Below are positions 25,509 to 33,817 of a stretch of 64,000 bases of DNA, piece after piece. The notes below the pieces were generated by a model. The model saw only the letters and a list, made by a program, of their open reading frames with translations, did not search any database and was not told the DNA's origin. The stretch lies in the NCBI GenBank assembly GCA_000985875.1, contig CCRI01000006.1:124001-188000 (forward strand). Direction: 5' to 3'. The translations under genes and the position numbers were made by a program. The DNA is from Neorhizobium galegae bv. officinalis (GTDB lineage: Bacteria > Pseudomonadota > Alphaproteobacteria > Rhizobiales > Rhizobiaceae). Position 1 is the first letter of the stretch, and each line of letters starts with the position of its first letter.

Positions 25509-26125
25509 GGCGCCTTGCCCGAAGCGGCGCGTTCGGCCTCGATCTGATGGAACCGGTCAAGGAAAAGCTGTTGGGCGTTAAGCGCCGGCATCGGCTGGAT
25601 CGGCAGCATGTCGGCGGTGATGCCGCGCGGCTGGCCGAAGAATTTCCGGGCTTCAGTGACCGAGAAACCGGCAAGTTCTGTGGCCTCGAAGAAGGCGGCG
25701 ATCGTATCGGCCTTCTTGATCAGCGCCTTGAGTTCGCGGGTCGGATGCGGCGGCAGGCCGAAGCGCAGGTGGATCGCCGCCTCCAGCCGCTGCTCGACCG
25801 CCTTGTAGCCGCCGCCGACCACGGATTTGAACGGAGAGATCATGTCGCCGATCACATATTCCGGCGCATCGTGCAGCATCGTCATCTGCAGCGCATCGGC
25901 CGTGCAGGCCTCGTTGCAGCGTCGGAAGATTTCCTCGACCACGAGGCAGTGCTGGGCGACGGAAAAGGCGTGGTCGCCGCGCGTCTGGCCGTTCCAGCGG
26001 GCGACGCGGGCAAGCCCGTGGGCGATATCGGAAATTTCGACGTCGAGCGGCGAGGGGTCGAGCAGGTCGAGCCGCCGTCCCGACAGCATCCGTTGCCAGG
26101 CCCGTGCCGTTACCGCTGGGCTCAC
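25505..26125 (-). CDS. HD domain hydrolase (YfbR-like)
   Basis: 206 residues from a GTG overlapping the ygfZ stop (GTGA). Metal ligands are visible as H52/H59 (GDHAFSVAQH), the HD pair at 85-86 (MLHDAPEY) and a later Asp in KKADTIAA. The arrangement resembles YfbR, a 5'-deoxynucleotidase, so removal of a 5'-phosphate from a deoxynucleotide is the likely reaction, by similarity only. Confidence 0.85.
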   Translation of the reverse strand: MSPAVTARAWQRMLSGRRLDLLDPSPLDVEISDIAHGLARVARWNGQTRGDHAFSVAQHCLVVEEIFRRCNEACTADALQMTMLHDAPEYVIGDMISPFKSVVGGGYKAVEQRLEAAIHLRFGLPPHPTRELKALIKKADTIAAFFEATELAGFSVTEARKFFGQPRGITADMLPIQPMPALNAQQLFLDRFHQIEAERAASGKAP

Positions 26126-26964
26126 GTCTCGGCCTCTTCAGCCTCGACCGGGAAGGAGAGCCCGCTCCAGGCGGGAAGCGTCAGGCTGACGGTGACATCA
26201 CCGGCCAAAAGCGCCACACCACGCGCCAAGGCGTCGCCGACGCGGTCAATGCGCACGATCGCCAGGCCCTTGTTGCCGGAAACCGATCCGAGCGCGCCGA
26301 CAGGCTTGCCGCCTGCCACGATCTCGGTGCCGGAAGCGGGCAGGGCGGCCTCGCCCGAAACGATCGCCACCCGCCGCCGCGCCGTGCCGCGATGCTGCAT
26401 GCGGGAGACGACCTCCTGGCCGACATAGCAGCCCTTGCGGAAGGAAAGACCGCTCGTCTGGTCGAGCAGCACGTCATGCGGAAAGGCATCCTGCAGCGCA
26501 TAGTCGTGGCCGGACATCGGGATGCCGGCTTCGACGCGGAGAGCATGATAGGCCGCTTCCGGCCCGTCATCCAGCTTGCCGGGCGCACGGGCGAGCGTGA
26601 TTCCTGCCTTGGCAAAGGCCGCGTCCCTCACCGCACTCTTGTCCGAATCGTCGCCCCAGAAAACGGTAACTCCGTCTTCCGCGCCGCCCGCGATATCGAC
26701 CGCGGCGCGCAGCTTGTACATGGTCAGCCGCCGCATCAGCGCCTCGCGCTGGGCCGTCTCGGTCTCGATGAGAAAACCGTCGCCCTCGCGCCAGACCAGG
26801 AAATCGAACAGGATCTTGCCTTGCGGCGTCAAGAGCGCACCCGGCCGGGCTTCGCCTTCCGGCAGCGAATCGATGTCGGTGGTGATCAGCCCCTGCAGGA
26901 AATCCTGCGCGTCCTTGCCGGTAAGGCGGATCAGGCTTCGCGAGGGAAGAATGGCGGCGGGCAT
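26122..26964 (-). CDS. ygfZ: Folate-binding YgfZ protein, iron-sulfur enzyme maintenance
   Basis: 280 residues related to the GcvT aminomethyltransferase fold. The family motif KGCYVGQE at 177-184 contains the invariant cysteine. YgfZ binds tetrahydrofolate and supports assembly or repair of some Fe-S enzymes such as MiaB. It is the first gene of a minus-strand operon with two hydrolases that overlap it in series. The 340 bases upstream are filled by intergenic repeats and hold no gene. Confidence 0.9.
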   Translation of the reverse strand: MPAAILPSRSLIRLTGKDAQDFLQGLITTDIDSLPEGEARPGALLTPQGKILFDFLVWREGDGFLIETETAQREALMRRLTMYKLRAAVDIAGGAEDGVTVFWGDDSDKSAVRDAAFAKAGITLARAPGKLDDGPEAAYHALRVEAGIPMSGHDYALQDAFPHDVLLDQTSGLSFRKGCYVGQEVVSRMQHRGTARRRVAIVSGEAALPASGTEIVAGGKPVGALGSVSGNKGLAIVRIDRVGDALARGVALLAGDVTVSLTLPAWSGLSFPVEAEEAET

Positions 26965-27084
26965 GGTGCGGGAATCCGGTTGTTTTGAGACTGAGAGTTA
27001 AGTCTTCGTGACGGCGGCGGCAAGACATGCCGTCCGGTTGGATGATAAAGTTCACGGGTGATGAGGGCGCGGTAAGCTCCAACC

Positions 27085-27223
27085 GATCTGCCCCCTTGAG
27101 GGTGAGATGTCACCGAAGGTGACAGAGGGGGGTAGCACCGGATCGGTAAATGCGGTGGCGGAGAATATGTTGAGAGGTTCACCCCATCTGCCCTGCAGGG
27201 TATCTCCCCTCAAGGGGGAGATC
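27085..27223. repeat. Paired inverted intergenic repeat (RIME-like)
   Basis: Arms at 27085-27134 and 27181-27223 are inverted relative to each other, with CCCCCTTGAGGGTGAGATG and TCTCCCCTCAAGGGGGAGAT palindromes. The left arm uses the TCACCGAAGGTGACA core, also a palindrome, instead of the CCTGCCGGACA core of the 9.1 kb copy, so arms are mixed and matched. The rest of the 26965-27304 gap shows no gene. Confidence 0.82.
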
Positions 27224-27304
27224 GGCTGGACGCGCCGCTCCGCACCCATCAACACAGCCGCCATGAGGCCGCTGCAAAAACTATCGTAAAGCAATCCCGT
27301 CCGC

Positions 27305-28063
27305 TCAATCGCCGCCGGAGAAGAACTTCCATTTGCCGTCCGGGCTGATGCCGGTGCGGAAGAAGTTGTAGTTGCCGTTCTCTTCCATGCCGGCGAGGTC
27401 GCCGGCCGTCACGATGCGCAGAAGGTCGACCCGTTCTGGAGGTGTCAGCGTCGAAAGCTGCTTTCCTGCGAAATAGGGCCAGACATAGGCCTCATCAGGC
27501 GTGCCGACGTCGAAATGCGCAGCACCGGTGGACAGGATGTCGAGCACGATCGCGAGGATTTCCTGGCCTTCCGCGTCGCCCGAAAAGCTCTTCAGCGTTT
27601 CGATCGGGTCCTCGAACTCGCCGTTCATCACCTGCGTCTGGGTGGCACCTGTTCCCATCAGGGCGCGCAGGCGGGTGATGTCGCCGGAGGCCGCGGCCTC
27701 GACGAGCTGTTCGCGCATGTGCTTGACCGGCGCCGGCAGCTTGGTCATGTCGCGGATGATTTCCGCCGGCTTGCTGTCGGCCGGTGCGGATTTGGCGGCG
27801 TTGGGGTCCGCCGTCGGAGCGGTCGGCTTGGTGTCACCGGCCTGTGCCGACCGATTGATCGCGGGACCTGGCTGCGGCAGGGTCGTACCGTCGAAAGCCT
27901 GGAGGATCGCGCGGCTCTGTGCCTTCTCCGGTTGGCTGGGTTCGTCGCCCGGGCGCAGCTCGGACAGCGCAAGGGACTGGCTGCCGACCGCCGCGGCAAG
28001 CACCGTTGCCGCCGAAAGGCGGATGATCAGTTGGGCAATCGTCGTTTCCGCCGCATTCCGCAC
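27305..28063 (-). CDS. Exported protein of unknown function
   Basis: 252 residues from a GTG. The N-terminal 33 residues resemble an export signal (hydrophobic run LIIRLSAATVLAAAVGSQSLALS). A proline/alanine-rich linker (about 40-100) precedes a globular domain (about 105-252) with EQLVEAAASGDITRLRALM, TPDEAYVWPYFAGKQLSTLTP and a WKFFSGGD end. I recognise it as a conserved rhizobial-type envelope protein but not its function. It lies 15 bases after a small gene and is probably co-transcribed. Confidence 0.72.
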   Translation of the reverse strand: MRNAAETTIAQLIIRLSAATVLAAAVGSQSLALSELRPGDEPSQPEKAQSRAILQAFDGTTLPQPGPAINRSAQAGDTKPTAPTADPNAAKSAPADSKPAEIIRDMTKLPAPVKHMREQLVEAAASGDITRLRALMGTGATQTQVMNGEFEDPIETLKSFSGDAEGQEILAIVLDILSTGAAHFDVGTPDEAYVWPYFAGKQLSTLTPPERVDLLRIVTAGDLAGMEENGNYNFFRTGISPDGKWKFFSGGD

Positions 28064-28078
28064 GGGAAACCTCTATCG

Positions 28079-28336
28079 TTATTGAACTGTGCGCTCGGGA
28101 GAGAATTCGCCGGCGAGCATGCGGCTCTTGAGCGAATCGAGCATGGCTTCGGCGCCCATTTCTCCATGAATGCGGATGGTTTCCCGCATGGCAAGTACCA
28201 GGGCTGCGTCGGCGATGATTTCCGGCTCGATACCGTCGGCACGGCCGTCGGCCCATGCCTCGCTCTGATATTCCAAGGCAGCCTGCATCTTCTCATGCAC
28301 AATCATGTCGTCGATGTCGTTGCGGCCTGTCTGCAT
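28079..28336 (-). CDS. Small acidic protein of unknown function
   Basis: 85 residues, no signal peptide, mostly helical and acidic, with a regular pattern (MIVHEKMQAALEYQSEAWADG, MRETIRIHGEMG). The ATG at 28336 follows GAGGACGAC. It sits directly before the exported-protein gene, so it probably shares its transcript, starting in the AT-rich 100-base gap to its right. The family is not recognised. Confidence 0.7.
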   Translation of the reverse strand: MQTGRNDIDDMIVHEKMQAALEYQSEAWADGRADGIEPEIIADAALVLAMRETIRIHGEMGAEAMLDSLKSRMLAGEFSPERTVQ

Positions 28337-28437
28337 TCTGTCGTCCTCGGTGCCCGTTTAATTACTAGCCCGTTAAAAACTTTATCAGCCTTTTATCAAA
28401 ACGACACGGCCTCCTGCCAAAAGAGGTAAATAATCCT

Positions 28438-28866
28438 CTAATTTCCGAAGCGGGCGGCAATTTCTGTCGCAAGTGTTGCGCCTTCGATACGATAACGCTC
28501 CTCGGCGGTCCTTGCCGCATCCGTGCAGGACGTGTGCACGGCGGCAAACGACCGATATCCCCGGTTGAAGGCCGCCGTCAACCTCTCGCGTCGCTTCGGT
28601 TCGGTGCCGGTATCGGCATCCAGAAGCTGCTGCATCGAACTCCGCCATTCGGATGTCGGGGCGCCGCAGAGCGTGCGGAGATACTGGATCGAGCCGAGCA
28701 CTTCCGCAAGCCGCGTCAACTGCAGGTCATAGGGCGCCGGTTTCTCCTCGATCGCCGGGGGAGGCGGGGGCGCCGGCTGCTGCTGGCGGGTCGACTGGGC
28801 GGCAAGCGGCGTCGCCACTAAAAGTGCCAGCAGCGTCAGGCAGCCAAGTCGCGGAATGAGCTTCAT
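28438..28866 (-). CDS. TIGR02301-like secreted protein
   Basis: 142 residues. A Sec signal peptide (MKLIPRLGCLTLLALLVATPLAAQ) is followed by a proline-rich stretch and then a helical domain opening YDLQLTRLAEVLGSIQYLRTLC, with a second cysteine (HTSCTDAAR). That pattern fits the conserved TIGR02301 family of rhizobia, whose function is unknown. The gene lies 34 bases downstream of the Nudix gene in the same direction. Confidence 0.78.
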   Translation of the reverse strand: MKLIPRLGCLTLLALLVATPLAAQSTRQQQPAPPPPPAIEEKPAPYDLQLTRLAEVLGSIQYLRTLCGAPTSEWRSSMQQLLDADTGTEPKRRERLTAAFNRGYRSFAAVHTSCTDAARTAEERYRIEGATLATEIAARFGN

Positions 28867-28900
28867 GAACGGGTCTCGAGAGGGCGCGATTGTTTTCGTC

Positions 28901-29332
28901 TTAGCGGGCATTGATCTCCGCCGCCAGCCTCTCGGCACATTCGAGCACGCTTGCCGGCACCGGCAGACTGCGGATCTCCTCCACCGTATACCAGCCGGCA
29001 TCCGCCGCATCGTCGGCGGCGATCGCCTGGGCCTCGGGATCGGCCTCCACACGGAAAACGGACAGGAAGAAATGTCGCCTGTCCTCCTTCTCGCTCTTCA
29101 GGTCGTAGGTTGCGAAGAGAACGGGATTGCGCACCGGAATGCCAGTCTCCTCCAAAAATTCCCGCACCGCCGTCTGGTCCGGCGTCTCGCCGGGTTCTGC
29201 CCGTCCGCCCGGAAACGCGAACAGATCCATCGACGGCGGGTTCATGCGGCGAATCAGCAGGAGCCGGCCATCGCGTTCGAGAATGGCGGAGGACGCGGCT
29301 TGCGGGGATTGGGGCATGTATGACGTAACCAT
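28901..29332 (-). CDS. NUDIX hydrolase
   Basis: 143 residues. The Nudix box GX5EX7REUXEEXGU is complete: it starts GGRAEPGETPDQ and ends AVREFLEETGI, at about 42-64. Such enzymes split nucleoside diphosphates linked to another group, often as house-cleaning of oxidised or surplus nucleotides. The specific substrate is unknown. An ATG five codons later is an alternative start. Confidence 0.9.
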   Translation of the reverse strand: MVTSYMPQSPQAASSAILERDGRLLLIRRMNPPSMDLFAFPGGRAEPGETPDQTAVREFLEETGIPVRNPVLFATYDLKSEKEDRRHFFLSVFRVEADPEAQAIAADDAADAGWYTVEEIRSLPVPASVLECAERLAAEINAR

Positions 29333-29378
29333 TGGCCTGATCGTGAGATCCCCGAAGGCTTTCAGGGTGGAAAGCCGA

Positions 29379-29396
29379 TATTGTAAAAGTATTGTA
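29379..29396 (+). promoter_or_regulatory. AT-rich direct repeat before the ParD gene
   Basis: TATTGTA occurs at 29379-29385 and 29390-29396, eleven bases (one helical turn) apart, followed by ATCGTAT. It lies 34-51 bases before the antitoxin start and is a likely promoter/operator for self-regulation. Confidence 0.45.
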
Positions 29397-29429
29397 TTTT
29401 ATCGTATGCTTCAAGCGAAGGAGCTTGCC

Positions 29430-29690
29430 ATGGCGCGTGCAAAAACATTCTCACTCGGCGATGCCTATGACGGCATTCTGGCCGATCTCGTCAAGAATGG
29501 CCGTTTCGGTACGGAGACCGAAGCCGTTCGGGCAGGCATCCGCATGCTGGCGGATTATGAGATGCGCGTGCAGTCGCTCCGGCATGCGATCAGCGCGGCG
29601 GACGCGGAAATCGAGGCGGGGCTCGGCAAGGAATATGCCTCGGGTGCCGACCTGCTGGCTGACGTCATGAACGAGGGCGACGGCCATTAG
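29430..29690 (+). CDS. ParD-type antitoxin
   Basis: 86 residues. The N-terminal ribbon-helix-helix (MARAKTFSLGDAYDGILADLVKNGRF) binds DNA as a dimer. The GTETEAVRAGIRML segment is the ParD signature, and the acidic C-terminal tail would wrap the ParE toxin. The ATG follows GAAGGAG. It overlaps the probable toxin start at 29686. Confidence 0.88.
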   Translation: MARAKTFSLGDAYDGILADLVKNGRFGTETEAVRAGIRMLADYEMRVQSLRHAISAADAEIEAGLGKEYASGADLLADVMNEGDGH

Positions 29691-29985
29691 TCCCAAGCGC
29701 CTCATCATCGCGCCTTTGGCACGTGAGGACTTGCGCGGCATCCGTCGCTTCATCGCAGAAAGCAGCCCCTTCTACGCCCGGGAATTCCTCGCGGACATTA
29801 CCGAAAGGATCGCCTGGATTGCCGAGTCGGATTTCACCGGCTCGCCGCGCGACCATATTTCGCCGGGGCTTCGCGGTTTCCCCTATCGGCAGCGCTGCAT
29901 CTACTACCGGTCCTATCCTGACCGGATCGTGATTCTCCGGGTCATGCATGGCGCTCAGGATGTGAAACCGCAGGATTTCGAATAG
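29686..29985 (+). CDS. ParE/RelE-type toxin with non-standard start codon
   Basis: 99 residues if read from ATT at 29686, 89 from TTG at 29716. The ParE fold needs the first strand (KRLIIAPLAREDLRGI), which the TTG start would delete. Upstream of ATT the frame closes at a TGA (29668-29670) with no ATG, GTG or TTG. Core motifs are present: AREDLRGI, the ITERIAWIAE helix, FPYRQRCIYYRSYPDRIVILRVMH, ending HGAQDV. ParE toxins poison DNA gyrase; others of this fold cut mRNA. A lost start codon would weaken or silence the toxin. Confidence 0.75.
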   Translation: MSPKRLIIAPLAREDLRGIRRFIAESSPFYAREFLADITERIAWIAESDFTGSPRDHISPGLRGFPYRQRCIYYRSYPDRIVILRVMHGAQDVKPQDFE

Positions 29986-29988
29986 GCA

Positions 29989-30318
29989 ATGATGAAAACC
30001 TACACCCTCTACGCCATCGCTGCGCTTGCCGAGATCGCCGGGTGTTTCGCCTTCTGGGCGTGGTTGCGGCTGGAAAAGCCCATCTGGTGGCTGGCGCCGG
30101 GCATAACATCGCTGGTCGTCTTCGCCTGGCTGCTGGCGCTGGTGCCGAGCGAGGCGGCAGGGCGCACCTATGCGGCCTATGGCGCGATCTATATCCTCGC
30201 CTCGATCCTCTGGCTCTGGGCTGTCGAGGCCAGGGTGCCGGACCGCTGGGATCTGATCGGCGTTGCGGTCTGCCTCGTCGGCGGGGCGATCATCCTCTTC
30301 GGTCCGCGAAGCGCCTGA
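29989..30318 (+). CDS. YnfA/UPF0060 family small membrane protein
   Basis: 109 residues with four membrane segments, matching the UPF0060 (YnfA) family: [15 protein letters not shown] at the start, [19 protein letters not shown] in the middle and [10 protein letters not shown] at the end. YnfA of enterobacteria belongs to the small multidrug resistance transporter class. The gene follows the ParE gene by three bases. Confidence 0.9.
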   Translation: MMKTYTLYAIAALAEIAGCFAFWAWLRLEKPIWWLAPGITSLVVFAWLLALVPSEAAGRTYAAYGAIYILASILWLWAVEARVPDRWDLIGVAVCLVGGAIILFGPRSA

Positions 30319-30360
30319 TCAGCGCTTGACCCTTCGAAAGCCCGATGCCACATAGTTCGC

Positions 30361-31128
30361 ATGTGCGGACGCTACGCCCTGACGGCGACCCCCAAGGATA
30401 TTTCTGAGTTCTTCAGCCTGGCGGATCTCGACGATTTTCCGGCCCGCTACAATATCGCCCCGACCCAGCCGATCCTCGTCGTCATGTCCTCGGAAAAGCG
30501 TGAGCCGGGCAGCAATCTGCCGGAGCGCCGGGCCTTCCTCGCCCGCTGGGGCCTGATCCCCGGCTGGGTGAAGGACATGAAGGAATTTCCGCTGCTGATC
30601 AATGCGCGCTCCGAGACCGCGATCGGCAAGGCCTCCTTCCGTGCCGCCATGCGCCACCGCCGCATCCTGATCCCCGCCACCGGCTTCTACGAATGGCGCC
30701 GGCCGCCGAAGGAAAGCGGCGTCAAGCCGCAGGCCTACTGGATCCGCCCGAAGCGCGGAGGCGTCATCGCCTTTGCCGGCCTGATGGAGACGTGGTCCTC
30801 GGCCGACGGCTCCGAAGTCGATACCGCCGCGATCATGACGACGGCGGCCAACGGCGGCATCCGCCACATCCACGACCGCATGCCCGTGGTCATCGAGCCG
30901 GAGGATTTTTCCCACTGGCTCGACTGCAAGACGCAGGAACCGCGCGAAGTGGCCGACCTGATGCGGCCCGTGCAGGAGGATTTCTTCGAGGCGCTGCCGG
31001 TGTCCGACCTCGTCAACAAGGTCGCCAACATGGGGCCGGACCTGCAGAAGCCGGTCGCCGTCGCCCAGCCGGAAGAGGAACCGCCGAAAAAGCCGAAACC
31101 CGGCTCAACCCAGATGTCGCTTTTCTAG
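30361..31128 (+). CDS. SOS response-associated peptidase, HMCES/YedK family
   Basis: 255 residues beginning MCGRYAL; Cys2 becomes the N-terminal nucleophile after methionine removal and forms a thiazolidine crosslink with abasic sites in single-stranded DNA. Other SRAP landmarks are RYNIAPTQP, INARSETA, PATGFYEW and the catalytic His in IHDRMPVV. The C-terminal 30 residues are proline- and lysine-rich. It protects abasic sites during replication. A separate gene with its own start just after ynfA. Confidence 0.93.
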   Translation: MCGRYALTATPKDISEFFSLADLDDFPARYNIAPTQPILVVMSSEKREPGSNLPERRAFLARWGLIPGWVKDMKEFPLLINARSETAIGKASFRAAMRHRRILIPATGFYEWRRPPKESGVKPQAYWIRPKRGGVIAFAGLMETWSSADGSEVDTAAIMTTAANGGIRHIHDRMPVVIEPEDFSHWLDCKTQEPREVADLMRPVQEDFFEALPVSDLVNKVANMGPDLQKPVAVAQPEEEPPKKPKPGSTQMSLF

Positions 31129-31159
31129 CTTTCGGCTTCTCCTTTACACGGACAATCCC

Positions 31160-31783
31160 ATGAACCTGCTTTCCGCCGGCCTTTCCGGCCTCGCACTCGG
31201 TGCCTCGCTGATCATTGCCATCGGCGCCCAGAACGCCTTCATCCTGCGCCAGGGGCTGATCCGTTCCCATGTCTTCATCCTCTGCCTGATCTGCGCCCTG
31301 TCGGATGCGACGCTGATCGCCGCCGGCGTCGGCGGGCTCGGCACGATCGTCTCGCAATCTCCGGTGCTGATCTCGGTGGTGACGCTGGGCGGCGCGGTGT
31401 TTCTTGGGCTCTATGCCTTGATGGCCTTCCGCCGGGCGCTCAGGCCGGCCGCGATGGTCGCCGGCGCGCCGGAGCCGATGGGGCTGAAGGCGGCGGTGCT
31501 GACCTGCCTGGCCTTCACCTTCCTCAATCCGCATGTCTATCTGGATACGGTCGTGCTGCTCGGCAGCCTGTCTGCGGCCTTCGAAGGGGCGGAACGGATG
31601 GCCTATGGCGCCGGTGCGGCGATCGGGTCGTTCGTCTGGTTCTTCGGGCTCGGCTACGGCGCGCGGTTCCTGGCGCCTCTGTTTGCCAGACCCGCCGCCT
31701 GGCGGGTGCTGGATGTCGTGATCGGGGTGGTCATGAGCTTGCTCGCGCTCGGGCTCCTGTGGAGCTTCCTCGGCGGCGAATGA
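31160..31783 (+). CDS. LysE/ArgO family amino-acid exporter
   Basis: 207 residues with six membrane segments. The opening GLALGASLIIAIGAQNAFILRQ and the LNPHVYLDTVVLLG motif are typical of the ArgO/LysE branch that exports basic amino acids such as arginine or lysine. No regulator gene of the LysG/ArgP type is adjacent. It follows the SRAP gene by 31 bases. Confidence 0.9.
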   Translation: MNLLSAGLSGLALGASLIIAIGAQNAFILRQGLIRSHVFILCLICALSDATLIAAGVGGLGTIVSQSPVLISVVTLGGAVFLGLYALMAFRRALRPAAMVAGAPEPMGLKAAVLTCLAFTFLNPHVYLDTVVLLGSLSAAFEGAERMAYGAGAAIGSFVWFFGLGYGARFLAPLFARPAAWRVLDVVIGVVMSLLALGLLWSFLGGE

Positions 31784-31825
31784 CCCGTCGGCTTGCCGGC
31801 TTATGGGTCGGGGCAGCGGGCCTGA

Positions 31826-31954
31826 TCAGCGGGCAGGGGTAAGCTTCGGCTTGCGGTTCAGCATCAGGGCTGCGGCAACCACGGCCTTCAGGCCCAGCGG
31901 ACGGTAAGGCGTGGTCATTTCCGGTTTGGATTCAATCTTCTTCTCGGTGCTCAT
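31826..31954 (-). CDS. Short protein of unknown function
   Basis: 42 residues: an acidic/basic N-terminus, then PYRPLGLKAVVAAALMLNRK, which may be a short amphipathic or membrane-associated helix. The ATG at 31954 is preceded by GAGGAGAC at good spacing, which supports translation. It lies between the LysE-type gene and pssA; nothing else is seen in the 170 bases to its right. Not recognised. Confidence 0.6.
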   Translation of the reverse strand: MSTEKKIESKPEMTTPYRPLGLKAVVAAALMLNRKPKLTPAR

Positions 31955-32127
31955 GGCTGTCTCCTCAACACGCGAATCTCTTGTTTGCATTTTGCGATCG
32001 CGGCTTTTCCCATAAAAGCGGGCGGAATCGTGGCCGGCAAGCCGGCACTGCCGCCCGGTATTCGTAGAACTGTCATCTTGCGGGAAACTGTTGCGCGGAA
32101 GTTGCAACTTACCGAGTGCGCCTGCCT

Positions 32128-32985
32128 TCAGACGTTCGCACTTTCATCCTCGATGGTGATCGTGCCGTAGCGGCGGTGCCAGGCACGCGCGCTGAAGGGC
32201 AGGACGAGGAGGTACCCGACGACGGTGATCGACAGCACTTCCCAAGTATAGCTCATCAGCAGCGCTACATAGAGCACCACGCCGAGCATGATCGGCAGCA
32301 TCAGGTCGCGGCGGATGCGGCTCGACTTGCCGGACCAGACCGGCAGGCGGGAGACCAGCAGGTAGCCGATCAGCAGCGTATAGGCGACGCTTGCGTATAC
32401 GAAGACCGGCGAGAATTCGAGCCCGAGGAAGCCGAGATAGACCGGCAGCAGCACCAGCATGGCGCCCATCGGGGCGGGCACGCCGACGAAGAATTCCGAC
32501 TGCCAGTCGGCCTTGATGTTGCGGTCTTCCATGACGTTGAACCGGGCGAGGCGCAGGCCGGCGGCGATCGCATAGAGCAGGGCGGCGATCCAGCCCATCG
32601 AATGTGCCTGGTCGAGCAGGAACGCGTAGGAGACCAATGCCGGCGCGACGCCGAAATTGATGATGTCGGCAAGCGAATCCATCTGCACGCCGAATTTCGA
32701 CGTGGCCTTCAGGAGCCGCGCGACGCGCCCGTCGATCCCGTCGAGGAAGGCGGCCAGCAGCACCATGGCAACCGCCAGCTCGTAACGTCCCTCGAAGGCG
32801 AGCCTTATCCCGGTCAGGCCGGCGCAGATGGCAAGCACGGTGATGAGGTTCGGCACCAGCAGCCGGAGCGGGATTTCGCGCAGACGAGGCCCGCGGGCCT
32901 CGTCGTTGGGGCGATGCGGTTCCCGGTGAAGCTCGTTCTGCGAAGAGGGAGGCTGCGAAGAGGGTGGCGAAGCGGGCGTCTCCAT
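32128..32985 (-). CDS. pssA: CDP-diacylglycerol-serine O-phosphatidyltransferase
   Basis: 285 residues. After a hydrophilic N-terminal tail of 40 residues come eight membrane segments. The CDP-alcohol phosphatidyltransferase motif runs DGIDGRVAR (82-90), then G99, D103 and D107. It makes phosphatidylserine from CDP-diacylglycerol and serine, the precursor of phosphatidylethanolamine and, by methylation in rhizobia, phosphatidylcholine. It follows psd by 17 bases in one operon. Confidence 0.94.
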   Translation of the reverse strand: METPASPPSSQPPSSQNELHREPHRPNDEARGPRLREIPLRLLVPNLITVLAICAGLTGIRLAFEGRYELAVAMVLLAAFLDGIDGRVARLLKATSKFGVQMDSLADIINFGVAPALVSYAFLLDQAHSMGWIAALLYAIAAGLRLARFNVMEDRNIKADWQSEFFVGVPAPMGAMLVLLPVYLGFLGLEFSPVFVYASVAYTLLIGYLLVSRLPVWSGKSSRIRRDLMLPIMLGVVLYVALLMSYTWEVLSITVVGYLLVLPFSARAWHRRYGTITIEDESANV

Positions 32986-33002
32986 GAGGCTTTGTCTTCC
33001 CT

Positions 33003-33704
33003 TTACGTGCGGCGGCTGATGATCGGGCCCTTGGTCGAGCCAAATTCCGCAAGCACGGTTTCGCCGCCGATGGCGAGCTGGCCGACGGACACGCGCGCCT
33101 GGCCGCCGGCCGGCACGAAGACGTCGAGCCGCGAGCCGAAGCGGATCAGGCCGAATCGTTCGCCGGCATTCACCGGTTCGCTCGGTTTCACCCAGCAGAC
33201 GATGCGGCGTGCCACCAGGCCGGCGATCTGCACCACGCCGACCTTGCCATGGCGGGTCTCGATGACGAGGCCGTTGCGCTCGTTGTCATCGGAGGCCTTG
33301 TCGAGTTCCGCATTGATGAACTGGCCGGGGCGGTATTCGATGCGCGACACCTGGCCGCGCACCGGCGAGCGATTGATGTGGCAGTCGAAGACGTTCATGA
33401 ACACCGAGATGCGCAGCATCGGTTCCGAGCCCAATTGAAGCTCGACCGGCGGCACGACCATGGCGACATGGCTGATGCGGCCGTCGGCAGGGCTGAGGAT
33501 GAGGTCGTCGTCCTGAGGCACCGCCCGTTCCGGATCGCGGAAGAAGTAGGCGCACCACAAGGTCAGCACCAGGCCGATCCAGAACAGCGGCTCGGCGATA
33601 TAACCGAGGATCAGCGAGGCGATGAAGAAGGCGGCGACGAAGATGTAACCTTCCTTGTGGATCGGCACGAGCGTGTTGCGGATGGTGTCGAAGAGGTTGA
33701 TCAA
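33003..33704 (-). CDS. psd: Phosphatidylserine decarboxylase proenzyme
   Basis: 233 residues, the short type common in alphaproteobacteria. The self-cleavage site is in FGSTKG near the C-terminus, between Gly222 and Ser223, where the serine becomes the pyruvoyl cofactor. Two membrane segments lie near the N-terminus. It decarboxylates phosphatidylserine to phosphatidylethanolamine, the step after pssA, the next gene in the operon. Confidence 0.94.
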   Translation of the reverse strand: MINLFDTIRNTLVPIHKEGYIFVAAFFIASLILGYIAEPLFWIGLVLTLWCAYFFRDPERAVPQDDDLILSPADGRISHVAMVVPPVELQLGSEPMLRISVFMNVFDCHINRSPVRGQVSRIEYRPGQFINAELDKASDDNERNGLVIETRHGKVGVVQIAGLVARRIVCWVKPSEPVNAGERFGLIRFGSRLDVFVPAGGQARVSVGQLAIGGETVLAEFGSTKGPIISRRT

Positions 33705-33817
33705 CGTTTTCTCCCGTATGTCAGTGCCATCTGACTACAGGGAAACCGTTTTTGCGGCAATGCGGTTCCGTATAGGCGAAACCGCCGATCGGGCCGGCCG
33801 CACAAAAATACCAGTAC

